Assembly: GCA_009921765.1 (NCBI GenBank)
Contig: RFXC01000016.1
Span: 1-31,665 of the forward strand
Origin: Betaproteobacteria bacterium
GTDB lineage: Bacteria; Pseudomonadota; Gammaproteobacteria; Burkholderiales; Burkholderiaceae
Length of the DNA stretch: 31,665 nt
Reading direction: 5' to 3'
Shown: piece after piece, positions 23,413 through 31,429 of the stretch
Layout of the letters: each line of letters begins with the position of its first letter
Numbering within the stretch: the first letter of the stretch is position 1
Notes under the pieces: generated by a model
Told to the model about the DNA's origin: nothing
The model's database searches: none
What the model saw: the letters and a program-made list of their open reading frames with translations, nothing else
Translations under genes and position numbers: made by a program

Positions 23413-24444
23413 TCAGCGACCCGCCCGAACGTTGGCAAGTTCAGCCCTCACGAGCGCCAGCAGCTCCTTGTTGCGAGGACTCTTGGCGACCCATGCGTCG
23501 ATCACCGACTGGAAGGCCGGCTGCATGGCATCGAGGTCCGCCTGAGAGGGAAACACCACCTTGCGCTTGGGATCTGCCTGCAGCTGGCTCACAACTGATG
23601 CGTTGTAGTTGCCAATGCCTTCATTGAATCGCGCGGCCGTCCATTCCCCGCTGTATTTGCGGATCGCGTCCTGAGCGGGCTTGGGAAGTGAATCGAATTT
23701 CTTTCGATTCATCAGCATGGCGAGCGGCACCACGCCCAGCCGGGTGAAATAGTGGGCGCTTGTGACGCGGGAAATACCGAAATCGACCAGCGGCGCGGGA
23801 TGCGAGGTGGTGCCATCGATCGTGCCGCGGCTGATCGCCTCGGGCACTTCAGTGACGGGCATGCCGATCGCAACAGCCCCCAGCGCCTTGATGGTTTCGC
23901 TTTCAATTGCGCCGGAGGTACGGATCTTCTTGCCCTTGATGTCGGCAATCGAATTGATGGCCGAGCGCGAATGCAGGCTGTAGGGCGCGGTCCCAAACAG
24001 ACCGATCGGAAAGAAATCGTCGTAGCCGCGGATCTTTCCGCTGTTCACGAGCCGCGTGAAGACCAGTGTTGCTTCGCGCAGGTCGGCAAACACGCCAGGC
24101 AGTTCAAACACCTCGTTTTCCTGGAAGCGACCTGGCGTATAGGACGCGATCACCCAGGCGAGATCGGCCACCCCATCCAGCACCATCTGCGCCTGCTGAA
24201 CGGGACTTCGACCCAACGCGCCGTTGGGAAACAATTCGATCTCGATGGCGCCGCCCGCCTCCTTGTTGACGGCCTCGGCAAAGGGCTTGAACACGCTCTG
24301 GAAGGTGGCTTCCTTGTCGGGCGAAAAAATGGCGAACTTGAGCTTGACAGCCTGCGCCTGAACGCCAGCGCTGGCGCCTGCCATGACGAGCGCGGCCGCA
24401 GCACAGAGTGCACGAATTCGGAATCGTTGGATGCTGGTGCCCAT
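23413..24444 (-). CDS. dctP: TRAP transporter substrate-binding protein (DctP)
   Basis: A 343-residue periplasmic receptor with a signal peptide (RALCAAAALVMAGASAGVQA, cleavage near AQA). The ligand-binding segment KIRTSGAIESETIKALGA holds the conserved Arg, followed by PVTEVPEAISRGTIDGTTS. AGGAG lies 6 nt before the ATG. It is the first gene of the dctPQM operon. Its predicted promoter overlaps an inverted repeat that is a likely site for the divergently encoded IclR regulator. The ligand is probably an organic acid related to the downstream FAH and divergent hydroxylase genes. Confidence 0.95.
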   Translation of the reverse strand: MGTSIQRFRIRALCAAAALVMAGASAGVQAQAVKLKFAIFSPDKEATFQSVFKPFAEAVNKEAGGAIEIELFPNGALGRSPVQQAQMVLDGVADLAWVIASYTPGRFQENEVFELPGVFADLREATLVFTRLVNSGKIRGYDDFFPIGLFGTAPYSLHSRSAINSIADIKGKKIRTSGAIESETIKALGAVAIGMPVTEVPEAISRGTIDGTTSHPAPLVDFGISRVTSAHYFTRLGVVPLAMLMNRKKFDSLPKPAQDAIRKYSGEWTAARFNEGIGNYNASVVSQLQADPKRKVVFPSQADLDAMQPAFQSVIDAWVAKSPRNKELLALVRAELANVRAGR

Positions 24445-24474
24445 GGGTGTCTCCTGGTGAGTGTTGTGCGAGGC

Positions 24475-24502
24475 AATGTAGTGGATATTGAAGAAATGTC
24501 AA
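24475..24502 (-). promoter_or_regulatory. Putative dctP promoter
   Basis: Read on the minus strand, TTGACA (24502-24497) is a perfect -35, then a 16-bp spacer and TACATT (24480-24475) as -10. The start would be near 24468, about 24 nt before the ATG. The -35 lies inside the inverted repeat at 24485-24505, so bound regulator would compete with or contact RNA polymerase. Confidence 0.6.
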
Positions 24503-24505
24503 TAT
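24485..24505. promoter_or_regulatory. Putative IclR operator, dctP side
   Basis: ATATTGA (24485-24491), a 7-bp spacer AGAAATG, then TCAATAT (24499-24505): a perfect 7-bp inverted repeat. It overlaps the -35 of the dctP promoter. The half-site recurs on the regulator-gene side. That the IclR protein binds here is inference from position and symmetry. Confidence 0.6.
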
Positions 24506-24548
24506 TCAAGAATCGAATGCGACGAATGACCAAACCGTGGCCTGTCGC

Positions 24549-24577
24549 TTGAAGCAAATGTCACTATTTGAGATATT
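24549..24577 (+). promoter_or_regulatory. Putative promoter of the IclR gene
   Basis: TTGAAG (24549-24554), 17-bp spacer, GATATT (24572-24577). Each box matches four of six consensus bases. A start near 24584 would give a leader of about 20 nt before the ATG at 24605. The -10 is inside the second inverted repeat. Confidence 0.45.
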
Positions 24578-24579
24578 GA
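24561..24579. promoter_or_regulatory. Putative IclR operator, regulator side
   Basis: TCACTAT (24561-24567), a 5-bp spacer, then ATATTGA (24573-24579): an inverted repeat with one mismatch. The half-sites point the opposite way from those at 24485-24505. It overlaps the predicted -10 of the regulator gene, which suggests autoregulation. Confidence 0.5.
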
Positions 24580-24604
24580 TGGCCATGAATGCGTGTCTCT
24601 CTCC

Positions 24605-25414
24605 ATGAGCAGCCTCGGATCCTCTCTTGCAATCCTCAGCCTGTTCGGGCCTGATCGCCCCACGCTCAGCGCAGAGGCGATCACCGAATCGCTGGGCTTC
24701 ACCCGGCCCACGACCTATCGCTATCTGCGCGAACTGGTCGCGAGCGGCCTCCTGGTGCGCCTCGCGCCGGGCACCTACGCACTCGGGCCGCGCATCATCG
24801 AACTCGACTGGCAGATCCGGCGAAGCGACCCGTTGCTGCGCGCCGGACTCTCCGTCATCCCCGACCTGTCATCGGCCACCGGTTTTGAAGTGAACCTGGT
24901 GGGCCGTTATGGCGATCACATCGTCACCACCCACCAGCAGCATGGGCTGGAGCGACTGCCGCTCAGCTTCGGGCGGGGTCGCCCGCTACCGCCGTTTCGT
25001 GGCGCCGGATCGAAAATCATCGTTGCGCATTTTCCTCGTGCGCGCCTGCGAAAGCTCTACGACACGCATCGCGCCGATGCACGCGATGCCAAGCTTGGCA
25101 GTCACTGGGAAGAAGTCCGGTTGGCACTTGCCGCGATCCGCCGTCAGGGGTTCGCCGTATCGCATGGCGAGCTGGACCCCGGCTATGTGGGGGTGGCAGC
25201 GCCCGTCTTCGCTGCCGACGGCGACATCCTGGGCAGCGTGATCGCTGCGCTGCCACGCGAACGGCTTGCCGTCACCGACCTAGAACGCCTGACCGGACGC
25301 ATCCGCGCAGCCGGCCAGGCCATCAGTCTTCGGCTCGCCGAGTTCGGCGACGCGCCCAATCACCACGAAGGCGTAACCTCCATAGCCCGGTCACCGGCGC
25401 GGAAAAGCGCATGA
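24605..25414 (+). CDS. IclR-family transcriptional regulator
   Basis: A 269-residue regulator with an N-terminal winged helix (about residues 5-65; TLSAEAITESLGFTRPTTYR is the helix-turn-helix and LVASGLLVRLAPGTYALG the wing) and a C-terminal effector domain containing GYVGVAAPVFAADGDILGSV. Such proteins bind palindromes as dimers or tetramers and sense small organic acids or aromatics. I chose the ATG at 24605; a GTG at 24593 is possible, and no strong ribosome site is visible for either. It is divergent from dctP, and the shared 148-160 bp region carries two inverted repeats of ATATTGA. Its stop overlaps the start of the FAD hydroxylase gene (ATGA). It very likely controls both the TRAP operon and its own operon. 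Confidence 0.93.
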   Translation: MSSLGSSLAILSLFGPDRPTLSAEAITESLGFTRPTTYRYLRELVASGLLVRLAPGTYALGPRIIELDWQIRRSDPLLRAGLSVIPDLSSATGFEVNLVGRYGDHIVTTHQQHGLERLPLSFGRGRPLPPFRGAGSKIIVAHFPRARLRKLYDTHRADARDAKLGSHWEEVRLALAAIRRQGFAVSHGELDPGYVGVAAPVFAADGDILGSVIAALPRERLAVTDLERLTGRIRAAGQAISLRLAEFGDAPNHHEGVTSIARSPARKSA

Positions 25415-26901
25415 GCCGAGATCACCTTCACGATGTGCTCATCATCGGCCTCGGTCCCACTGGCGCCACATTGGCCAACCTGTTGGGGGCCATGGGGCTG
25501 GACACGGTGGTCATCGATCGCGAACCCGGATTCCTCGATCTTCCGCGCGCAGTGCATTTCGATGGCGAGGTCATGCGTGTGTTTCAGAACATGGGGCTCG
25601 CCGCTGCGCTGGAACCCCATCTTCGACCCTCCTCGGGCATGCAATATGTGAACGCCCAGGGGCTGCTGATGCTCGAAAGAAAGCCCGCCACCACACAGGG
25701 ACCACAAGGCTGGGCAACCAACTATCTGTTCCACCAGCCCGATCTTGAAGGCGCGCTCCGCCGTGCGCTCGATCGGTTCGGCTGCGTCACGGTGCGAAAC
25801 AGCGTCGAGGCGCTTGGCGTCACACAGCAGGCTGATCACGTCGCAGTCCGCGTGCGCAGCACCCTTCCGACGGGCACCGAAGAAACGCTGCGTGCCCGCT
25901 GGGTGGTGGGTTGCGACGGGGCACGATCCATCGTGCGCGAGATGATCGGCGGCCCGCTGCACGATCTGGGTCTGCACCAGGAATGGCTGGTGGTCGATGT
26001 CGAGTTGACCGGCGATGTCGCCCTGCCGCAGCCCACGGTGCAGTATTGCGACCCAGCGCGACCGGCCACCTTCGTCAATGTCACCGGCCGCCGCCGGCGC
26101 TGGGAAATCATGGTGATGCCCGGCGATACGCCGCAGGCCCTCCTGGAACCCGCCAATCTCTGGACGCTGCTCGCGCGCTGGATCCGGCCAGACCAGGCGA
26201 GACTCGTCAGGTCGGCGCTCTACACCTTTCATTCGCTGATCGCCTCGCGATGGCGCGCAGGCCGACTGCTGCTCGCGGGGGACAGCGCCCATCAGACGCC
26301 CCCGTTTCTTGGACAAGGCATGTGTGCCGGCATACGGGACGCGGCCAACCTCGCCTGGAAGCTGGCTGCCGTGGTGCGCGGCGAGGCCGCAGAGTTCATG
26401 CTGGACAGCTATGAAAGCGAGCGGCTGCCGCATGTTCGTGAATTCATCGAGACCGCCATGCGACTGGGCGAGATCATTCAGACCACCGATCCGGCGGTGG
26501 CCGCACAGCGAGATCAGCGCTTCGCGCGCGAGGGCACCACCGAGATTGTCAACCTGTCACCCACCCTCGGACCCGGTGCCCACACGGGGCACGCATCGGC
26601 GGGCGCCCTCGCGTCACAGCCTCGCCTGGCAGACGGCCGTCTGCTTGACGACGCGCTTGTGGCCCACCGGTTTGCGCTACTCACGGCAGCCCCTGAAGCA
26701 CTACAGGCATCGCCCGACGCACGCGCCGTGCTCGCGCGGCTCAATGTCTACCAACTCAGCGATCCTGCGCTCGGGAGCTGGCTGCAGTCGCTGGGCGCGC
26801 AGCACGCGCTCCTTCGTCCCGATCGATATGTTGCTGCACTTGCCAATTCGGCCGCCGAGGTCGCGTCCTGGCCCATCATCGGCTGGGGCTACTCACTCTG
26901 A
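25411..26901 (+). CDS. MhpA-like FAD-dependent aromatic hydroxylase
   Basis: A 496-residue group A flavoprotein monooxygenase most like 3-(3-hydroxyphenyl)propionate hydroxylase. It uses NAD(P)H and O2 to hydroxylate a phenol. FAD motifs: VLIIGLGPTGATLANLLG (9-26) with D36 at the end of strand 2, the DG motif GCDGARSIVREMIGG near 168, and GDSAHQTPPFLGQGMCAGIRDA near 290-311. The C-terminal LLRPDRYVAAL is typical of this group. It is about 50 aa shorter than E. coli MhpA but no domain appears missing. The ATG overlaps the regulator stop. Regulation by the IclR protein is likely. The substrate may differ from that of MhpA. Confidence 0.9.
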   Translation: MSRDHLHDVLIIGLGPTGATLANLLGAMGLDTVVIDREPGFLDLPRAVHFDGEVMRVFQNMGLAAALEPHLRPSSGMQYVNAQGLLMLERKPATTQGPQGWATNYLFHQPDLEGALRRALDRFGCVTVRNSVEALGVTQQADHVAVRVRSTLPTGTEETLRARWVVGCDGARSIVREMIGGPLHDLGLHQEWLVVDVELTGDVALPQPTVQYCDPARPATFVNVTGRRRRWEIMVMPGDTPQALLEPANLWTLLARWIRPDQARLVRSALYTFHSLIASRWRAGRLLLAGDSAHQTPPFLGQGMCAGIRDAANLAWKLAAVVRGEAAEFMLDSYESERLPHVREFIETAMRLGEIIQTTDPAVAAQRDQRFAREGTTEIVNLSPTLGPGAHTGHASAGALASQPRLADGRLLDDALVAHRFALLTAAPEALQASPDARAVLARLNVYQLSDPALGSWLQSLGAQHALLRPDRYVAALANSAAEVASWPIIGWGYSL

Positions 26902-26919
26902 CAACACCGGGGAGACACC

Positions 26920-27774
26920 ATGAACCGACAGCCGTTGAATCCAATCACTGCGAGCGATCGCGCCGATTTCGATCGTGATGGCGTCGTTTGCCTGCGGCAG
27001 ATGTTCGATCAGGACTGGATCGCGCGCATGAACGAAGCGGTCAACCGCGTGATGGACGCCTCGCACCCGCTTGCCCGCCCGCGTGAGGTCACCCAGGCGA
27101 TGGGTGGCAAGAGCGGCCGCTACCACATCAATTCGTTTGTCTGGCACTGGGATGATGACTTTCGCGCGTGGGCACTCGAGTCGCCGAACGCAGAAATCGC
27201 GGCCACCCTGATGGGGGCAGACCGCGTGCGCATGTTCTACGACCAGGTGTTTGTGAAGGAACCCAATACGTCGGAGATGACCGACTGGCATCACGACCTG
27301 CCGTTCTGGCCCATGCGCGGCAATCAGATTCTGTCGATCTGGGTGGCGCTCACCGACGTGGGTCCCGACAACAGCTCGCTCGAGTACATTGCAGGTTCCC
27401 ATCGCTGGAACAAGTTTTATCGTGCAGCCATTCCCGACAAGGATCCGCGCTTCAAGTCCGAGCTCGAGGAATGCCCCAACTTCAGCCTGTTGCGACACGA
27501 CCCCCAATACCGCTTTCTGTCATGGACCATGAAAGCGGGCGACTGCCTGGTGCATCACCCGCTCACCGTTCACGGATCGGAAGGCAACTTCTCGCCTACT
27601 CGGCGACGGGCGGCGATTTCCAACCGCTACTTCGGCCCTGACGCCGTGTGGGACCCACGGCCCGCCACCATGCGGGTGACAGGCGACCCCGTGCTGGAGG
27701 CCGGACGCCATCCTGCCGATGACAAGGTCTTCCCCATCGCCTGGGATCGGGCAACCGCGCAGCGCTCAGCCTAG
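26920..27774 (+). CDS. Phytanoyl-CoA dioxygenase (PhyH) family Fe(II)/2-oxoglutarate oxygenase
   Basis: A 284-residue non-haem iron oxygenase. The facial triad is complete: H124 and D126 (DWHHDLPFW) and H218 (LTVHGSEGN). An Arg in the run 228-230 is placed to bind 2-oxoglutarate. Further family features are [12 protein letters not shown] near the start and [10 protein letters not shown] (154-163). It starts 18 bp after the FAD hydroxylase gene with GGGGAG upstream, so it belongs to the IclR-hydroxylase operon. It could hydroxylate or demethylate a substrate entering that pathway. Its stop codon TAG lies in a CTAG palindrome that also contains the stop of the convergent isomerase gene. Confidence 0.92.
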   Translation: MNRQPLNPITASDRADFDRDGVVCLRQMFDQDWIARMNEAVNRVMDASHPLARPREVTQAMGGKSGRYHINSFVWHWDDDFRAWALESPNAEIAATLMGADRVRMFYDQVFVKEPNTSEMTDWHHDLPFWPMRGNQILSIWVALTDVGPDNSSLEYIAGSHRWNKFYRAAIPDKDPRFKSELEECPNFSLLRHDPQYRFLSWTMKAGDCLVHHPLTVHGSEGNFSPTRRRAAISNRYFGPDAVWDPRPATMRVTGDPVLEAGRHPADDKVFPIAWDRATAQRSA

Positions 27775-28577
27775 CTGGCAGTGCGCCAGGCAAGGCCTGC
27801 GCGGGTGCCGCCCACCACCGACCCTCGCGCAGGTCGATACTCACACCCCACCCAGCCCTGCCATCCGCACTGCGCCGCAACCTCATCCAGCACCGCAAAC
27901 AGATAGCGATAGTTGAGCTCGCCGACATCCGGTTCATGCCGCTCGGGCACACCTGCGATCTGCAAATGCGACACGCGTCCGCTGGGCAGCCACTGACGGA
28001 TCTTCATCGCTACATCCCCCTCAACGATCTGGCAGTGATACAGGTCCATCTGCACACCCACGTTTGGTTCGCCGATTTCTTCGATGAGCGCATGCGCGTC
28101 ATCCTGACGGCTGACGAAATAGCCCGGGTTGTCGCGCTGGTTGAGAGGCTCAATCAGGAGCGTGACGCCGAGCGGCGCGGCGCGACGCGCTGCCGCGCGA
28201 AAGTTCGCCACATACGTGGCGCGAAGCACCTCACGGGCGATCGCTTCCGGCATGATGCCCGCCATCACATGGACCCGCGGACAGGCGAGCGCCTGCGCGT
28301 AGATCAGCGCACGATCAATCGCCGCCAGAAATTCCGCCTCGCGTCCCGGTAAGCAGGCGAGCCCCTTCTCGCCTTGGGTCCAGTTGCCTGGCGGCGCGTT
28401 GAACAACACCTGCTCCAGCCCGTGTCGGGCCAGTTGATCAGCGAGCACCGCCGGCTCGTATTCGTAGGGAAAAAGGAATTCCACGGCCTCAAAGCCATCG
28501 GCCGCGGCGGCACCGAACCGGTCGATAAACGGCAGTTCCGGGTAGAGCATCGACAGGTTCGCGGCAAATTTCGGCAC
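27771..28577 (-). CDS. otnI: Hydroxypyruvate isomerase family, 2-oxo-tetronate isomerase (OtnI)-like
   Basis: A 268-residue TIM-barrel isomerase. The Hyi/OtnI active site is complete: E143 ([15 protein letters not shown]), D178 (GVQMDLYH), Q206 (HLQIAG) and E246 (GCEYRP). The N-terminal [18 protein letters not shown] and [21 protein letters not shown] are strongly typical. OtnI interconverts 2- and 3-oxo-tetronate in four-carbon acid-sugar breakdown, and context (OtnC- and OtnK-like genes directly upstream) favours this over plain hydroxypyruvate isomerisation. The start is GTG with GGGAG 8 nt upstream, 14 bp after the OtnC-like gene. It overlaps the convergent PhyH gene by 4 bp. Confidence 0.9.
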   Translation of the reverse strand: MPKFAANLSMLYPELPFIDRFGAAAADGFEAVEFLFPYEYEPAVLADQLARHGLEQVLFNAPPGNWTQGEKGLACLPGREAEFLAAIDRALIYAQALACPRVHVMAGIMPEAIAREVLRATYVANFRAAARRAAPLGVTLLIEPLNQRDNPGYFVSRQDDAHALIEEIGEPNVGVQMDLYHCQIVEGDVAMKIRQWLPSGRVSHLQIAGVPERHEPDVGELNYRYLFAVLDEVAAQCGWQGWVGCEYRPARGSVVGGTRAGLAWRTAS

Positions 28578-28591
28578 AGCGCTTTCTCCCG

Positions 28592-29257
28592 TTACCAGCG
28601 TGCGCCAAATGCGCGGCGCAGATCGTCAATGGCCACCTCATCGAGCGGCGCCAACGGCGCGCGCGCAAGGCAGGCGAGCCGTGCGGTTTCCTCAAGTTCT
28701 TCCAATACAGCCATCGCAGCCGCCGGGCTGTCCTGCCAGACCGTAGGCCCCAATCGAGAGAGCATCACCGCCCGGATCGGTCGACCCGCGCGCCCATGGC
28801 GTTCGATCTGCTCGGCCACTTCGTTGGCAGCCTCGGGCGCGCCAGGACGGTGATAGGGCACCACCGGCACATGCCCGACCTTCATCACAAAGTAAGGCGT
28901 GATGGGAGGAAGCAGTTCGGCGCCGCATGGCCCGAGCGTGAGCGCTACGCAGTGCGTGCTGTGGGTGTGAATGATGCAGCGCGTGCCGGGGTCCCAGACG
29001 AGCGCCTGGGCATAAATGCGCCGATGCAGCACCGCGGTCTTGCTGGCCCGATCGCCCGATAGCTGCTGCCCGTCCGGGCCAAGATGCGCAAGCGCGCCCG
29101 GATCGAGAAATCCCAGACAGGCGTCGGTGGGGGTGATCAGCAACCCGCCATCGTCGAGCCGCACGCTGATGTTGCCGGCCGTTGCATGCACATAACCGCG
29201 ATCGAAGAGGCTTCGCCCGACGCGACAGATTTCCTCGCGTGCGTGTGACGCATTCAT
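28592..29257 (-). CDS. otnC: Class II aldolase-family protein, 3-oxo-tetronate 4-phosphate decarboxylase (OtnC)-like, with altered active site
   Basis: A 221-residue class II aldolase/adducin-fold protein. Overall pattern fits OtnC/Ygb[15 protein letters not shown] (18-31), [18 protein letters not shown] (97-102), [21 protein letters not shown] (119-139) and [11 protein letters not shown] (184-194). OtnC decarboxylates 3-oxo-tetronate 4-phosphate to give dihydroxyacetone phosphate. Two expected residues are missing. The Glu of the SKE motif is Thr74 (SKTAVLH), and the third metal His of the NHG motif is Leu169 (SRLGPTVW). H97 and H99 remain, and an extra His102 is present. So the protein may be inactive, use another ligand, or do different chemistry. 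The ATG overlaps the OtnK stop (ATGA). Family placement is secure, activity is not. Confidence 0.88.
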   Translation of the reverse strand: MNASHAREEICRVGRSLFDRGYVHATAGNISVRLDDGGLLITPTDACLGFLDPGALAHLGPDGQQLSGDRASKTAVLHRRIYAQALVWDPGTRCIIHTHSTHCVALTLGPCGAELLPPITPYFVMKVGHVPVVPYHRPGAPEAANEVAEQIERHGRAGRPIRAVMLSRLGPTVWQDSPAAAMAVLEELEETARLACLARAPLAPLDEVAIDDLRRAFGARW

Positions 29258-30546
29258 GGTGATACGCCGGCGTCGAGCACGGCAAAGGCGCGCGTGAAGA
29301 AATCATCGGCGCCGAAGTTGCCCGATTTGAGGCACAGATGAAGACCGTCACGCCGTCCGATCACCTGCGCCGCATGACACCAGGGAACGCCCGGGTCGAT
29401 CTGCGCACCGATCCGAAGCTGACGGATCCCCAGCGCCTGCACGCATGCACCCGAGGTCTCCCCTCCCGCGACCACCAATCGGCCGACGCCGCGCCCGACC
29501 AGCGCCACCGCAATGCGCGACAGCGCAGCCTCGACCAGGGCGCCAGCCGCCTCGACGCCGAGTTGTGCCTGCGCATTGCGCACCGCTTCCGCGGTGGCAC
29601 TCGAGGCAATCAGCACCGGAACGGATGACAGCCTCGCCGCGGCTTCATCAATCGCACGGGCAATCAACGGCTCGCCATCGGCGGCCAATTCAAGCGGATC
29701 GAGCGCCAGCACCCACCCACCCTGGGACCGGAAATGCGCAACCTGCGCAAGCGTGGCAAGCGAGCAGCTGCCCGAAATCACGGCGGCTGTCCCTCGTGCT
29801 GCGGGCAGCGTGGCAGCAGCCGGCGAGGGCACAATCCCGACATTGGCCGGCAGCGCGATGGCCACGCCAGAGCCTGCGGTCATCAGCGGGGCATCGCTCA
29901 GCGCGGGACCCAGCCGGAACAGATCATCGTTGGAGATGGCATCCACCACGGCGATCCCCACGCCATCGGCCCGCAGCTGCGCCATCCGCGCGCGAATCGC
30001 CTGCGGACCCTCCGCCACACAGCGGTAGTCGATCAATCCCACCTGACGCCGGCTCTGCGCCTGCATCACCCGAACCAGATTCGAATCGGTCATGGGCGTG
30101 AGCGGATGATTGCGCATGCCGCTGTCGCTCAGCAGCTGTTCGCCCACAAATAAATGCCCGCGGAATACCGTTCGACCGTTATCGGGAAACGCGGGCGTGG
30201 TTACAGCGAAATCGCAGCCGAGCGCGTCCATGAGCGCATCGGTCACCGGACCGATGTTGCCCCGGGGCGTGCTGTCAAAGGTTGAACAGATCTTGAAGTA
30301 GATCTGCCGCGCGCCAAGCGAGCGCAGCCACTGAAGCGCAGCGAGCGATTGTTCCACCGCAAGCTGGGGCTCGATGGTGCGGGATTTGAGTGCCACCACC
30401 ACTGCGTCGACGTCGGCATCGAGCGGCTCGGTGGGTACACCGATCGTTTGCACGACCCGCATGCCCGCTCGCACCAGGTTGTTGGCAAGATCAGTTGCCC
30501 CGGTGAAATCGTCAGCGATGCAGCCGAGAATGAGCGCCGCTGTCAC
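29254..30546 (-). CDS. otnK: Four-carbon acid sugar kinase, 3-oxo-tetronate kinase (OtnK)-like
   Basis: A 430-residue DUF1537-type kinase that phosphorylates a four-carbon acid sugar before decarboxylation. The N-terminal domain begins LGCIADDFTGATDLANNLVRAGM (D12, D13, D19 form the sugar-binding loop) and contains KICSTFDSTPRGNIGPV and TPAFPDNGRTVFRGHLFVG. The C-terminal nucleotide-binding domain contains VAGGETSGACVQALG (near 358-370) and LKSGNFGADDFF. I chose GTG at 30546 since AAGGG stands 6 nt upstream; a TTG two codons earlier would abut that ribosome site. It lies 10 bp after the isomerase/epimerase gene and overlaps the OtnC-like gene. Confidence 0.93.
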   Translation of the reverse strand: MTAALILGCIADDFTGATDLANNLVRAGMRVVQTIGVPTEPLDADVDAVVVALKSRTIEPQLAVEQSLAALQWLRSLGARQIYFKICSTFDSTPRGNIGPVTDALMDALGCDFAVTTPAFPDNGRTVFRGHLFVGEQLLSDSGMRNHPLTPMTDSNLVRVMQAQSRRQVGLIDYRCVAEGPQAIRARMAQLRADGVGIAVVDAISNDDLFRLGPALSDAPLMTAGSGVAIALPANVGIVPSPAAATLPAARGTAAVISGSCSLATLAQVAHFRSQGGWVLALDPLELAADGEPLIARAIDEAAARLSSVPVLIASSATAEAVRNAQAQLGVEAAGALVEAALSRIAVALVGRGVGRLVVAGGETSGACVQALGIRQLRIGAQIDPGVPWCHAAQVIGRRDGLHLCLKSGNFGADDFFTRAFAVLDAGVSP

Positions 30547-30556
30547 GTTCAACCCT

Positions 30557-31429
30557 TCAGGCTACACAGACGGGGTGGCGCTCACAAATGGTGGCGAGCA
30601 CGGTATCGGGCTCCACCGACCACCAGTGTCGCGACAGGATCTCGACCTCATCGAAGCCGCTGTAGCCCGCCGCCCGCACGCGCCGTCCCAAAGCGCGCAG
30701 ATCGATCACGCCATCGCCCAGCATGCCACGGTCAAGGAGCAGATCGCGTGTTTCCACCAGCCAGTCGCAGATGTGATAGGCGAGCAGCCGATCGGCGCCG
30801 GCGCGGGCAAGCGACTGGTCAAGTTCGGGATCCCACCACACATGGTAGGCGTCGACCGCAACGCCCAGCGCCGCAACCGAGGCGCCGTTTCGAAGCGGCG
30901 CACGCTGCGGATCGATCTCGTCACACAGCTCAAGCGCCTGGGCAAGCGTGTTGATGCAGCATCGGTCGGCCGCATACATGGGATGAAGCGGCTCGATCGC
31001 AAGCGGCACCCCGGCCGCCCGCGCATGACCCAGGATGGCGGCAATGCCGTCACGCACCATGGCCCGCGCACCGGGCAAATCGCGCGACCCGGCAGGCAGG
31101 CCCCCGCAAACCAGCACCAGACATTTTGCGCCGAGGGTGGCTGCGTCATCGATCGCGCGCAGGTTGTCCTCGATGGCAGCCTGGCGGCCTGCCTCGGTGG
31201 CTGCGGGAAACATGCCGCCTCGGCACAGACCCGTGACAGTGAGGCCATGGGCGCGGATCATGGCGGCGGCCTTTGCCGCGCCGAGCTCCGCGAGCTTGTC
31301 GCGCCAGGGTGAAATGCCCGGGATGCGGTGTCGAGCACACGCCTCGATCATTTGCGCGAGGTTCCACTGCTCGCGCACCGTGGCGGTATTGAGCGACAGC
31401 GCCGGAATCGATGTGGCGGCTGAATTCAT
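30557..31429 (-). CDS. Sugar phosphate isomerase/epimerase (xylose-isomerase-like TIM barrel)
   Basis: A 290-residue AP-endonuclease-2-type TIM barrel. Metal ligands are in place: E146 (LAIEPLHPMY), D193 (VAVDAYHVWW), H219 (AYHICDW) and E263 (DEVEIL), plus RGMLGDGVIDL (234-244). These enzymes isomerise or epimerise sugars or keto acids. The ATG at 31429 overlaps the stop of the upstream gene (ATGA), which fixes the start; a longer frame would run back into that gene. Genes of this type often sit beside DUF993 proteins, as here. The substrate is not known; within this operon it is likely a sugar or sugar acid feeding the OtnK step. Confidence 0.9.
   Translation of the reverse strand: MNSAATSIPALSLNTATVREQWNLAQMIEACARHRIPGISPWRDKLAELGAAKAAAMIRAHGLTVTGLCRGGMFPAATEAGRQAAIEDNLRAIDDAATLGAKCLVLVCGGLPAGSRDLPGARAMVRDGIAAILGHARAAGVPLAIEPLHPMYAADRCCINTLAQALELCDEIDPQRAPLRNGASVAALGVAVDAYHVWWDPELDQSLARAGADRLLAYHICDWLVETRDLLLDRGMLGDGVIDLRALGRRVRAAGYSGFDEVEILSRHWWSVEPDTVLATICERHPVCVA

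Noticed and set aside
25360..26433. A 357-codon open frame on the minus strand.
   Set aside because: It is antisense to the MhpA-like hydroxylase, which has clear FAD motifs; the antisense product resembles no family and has no convincing start signal.
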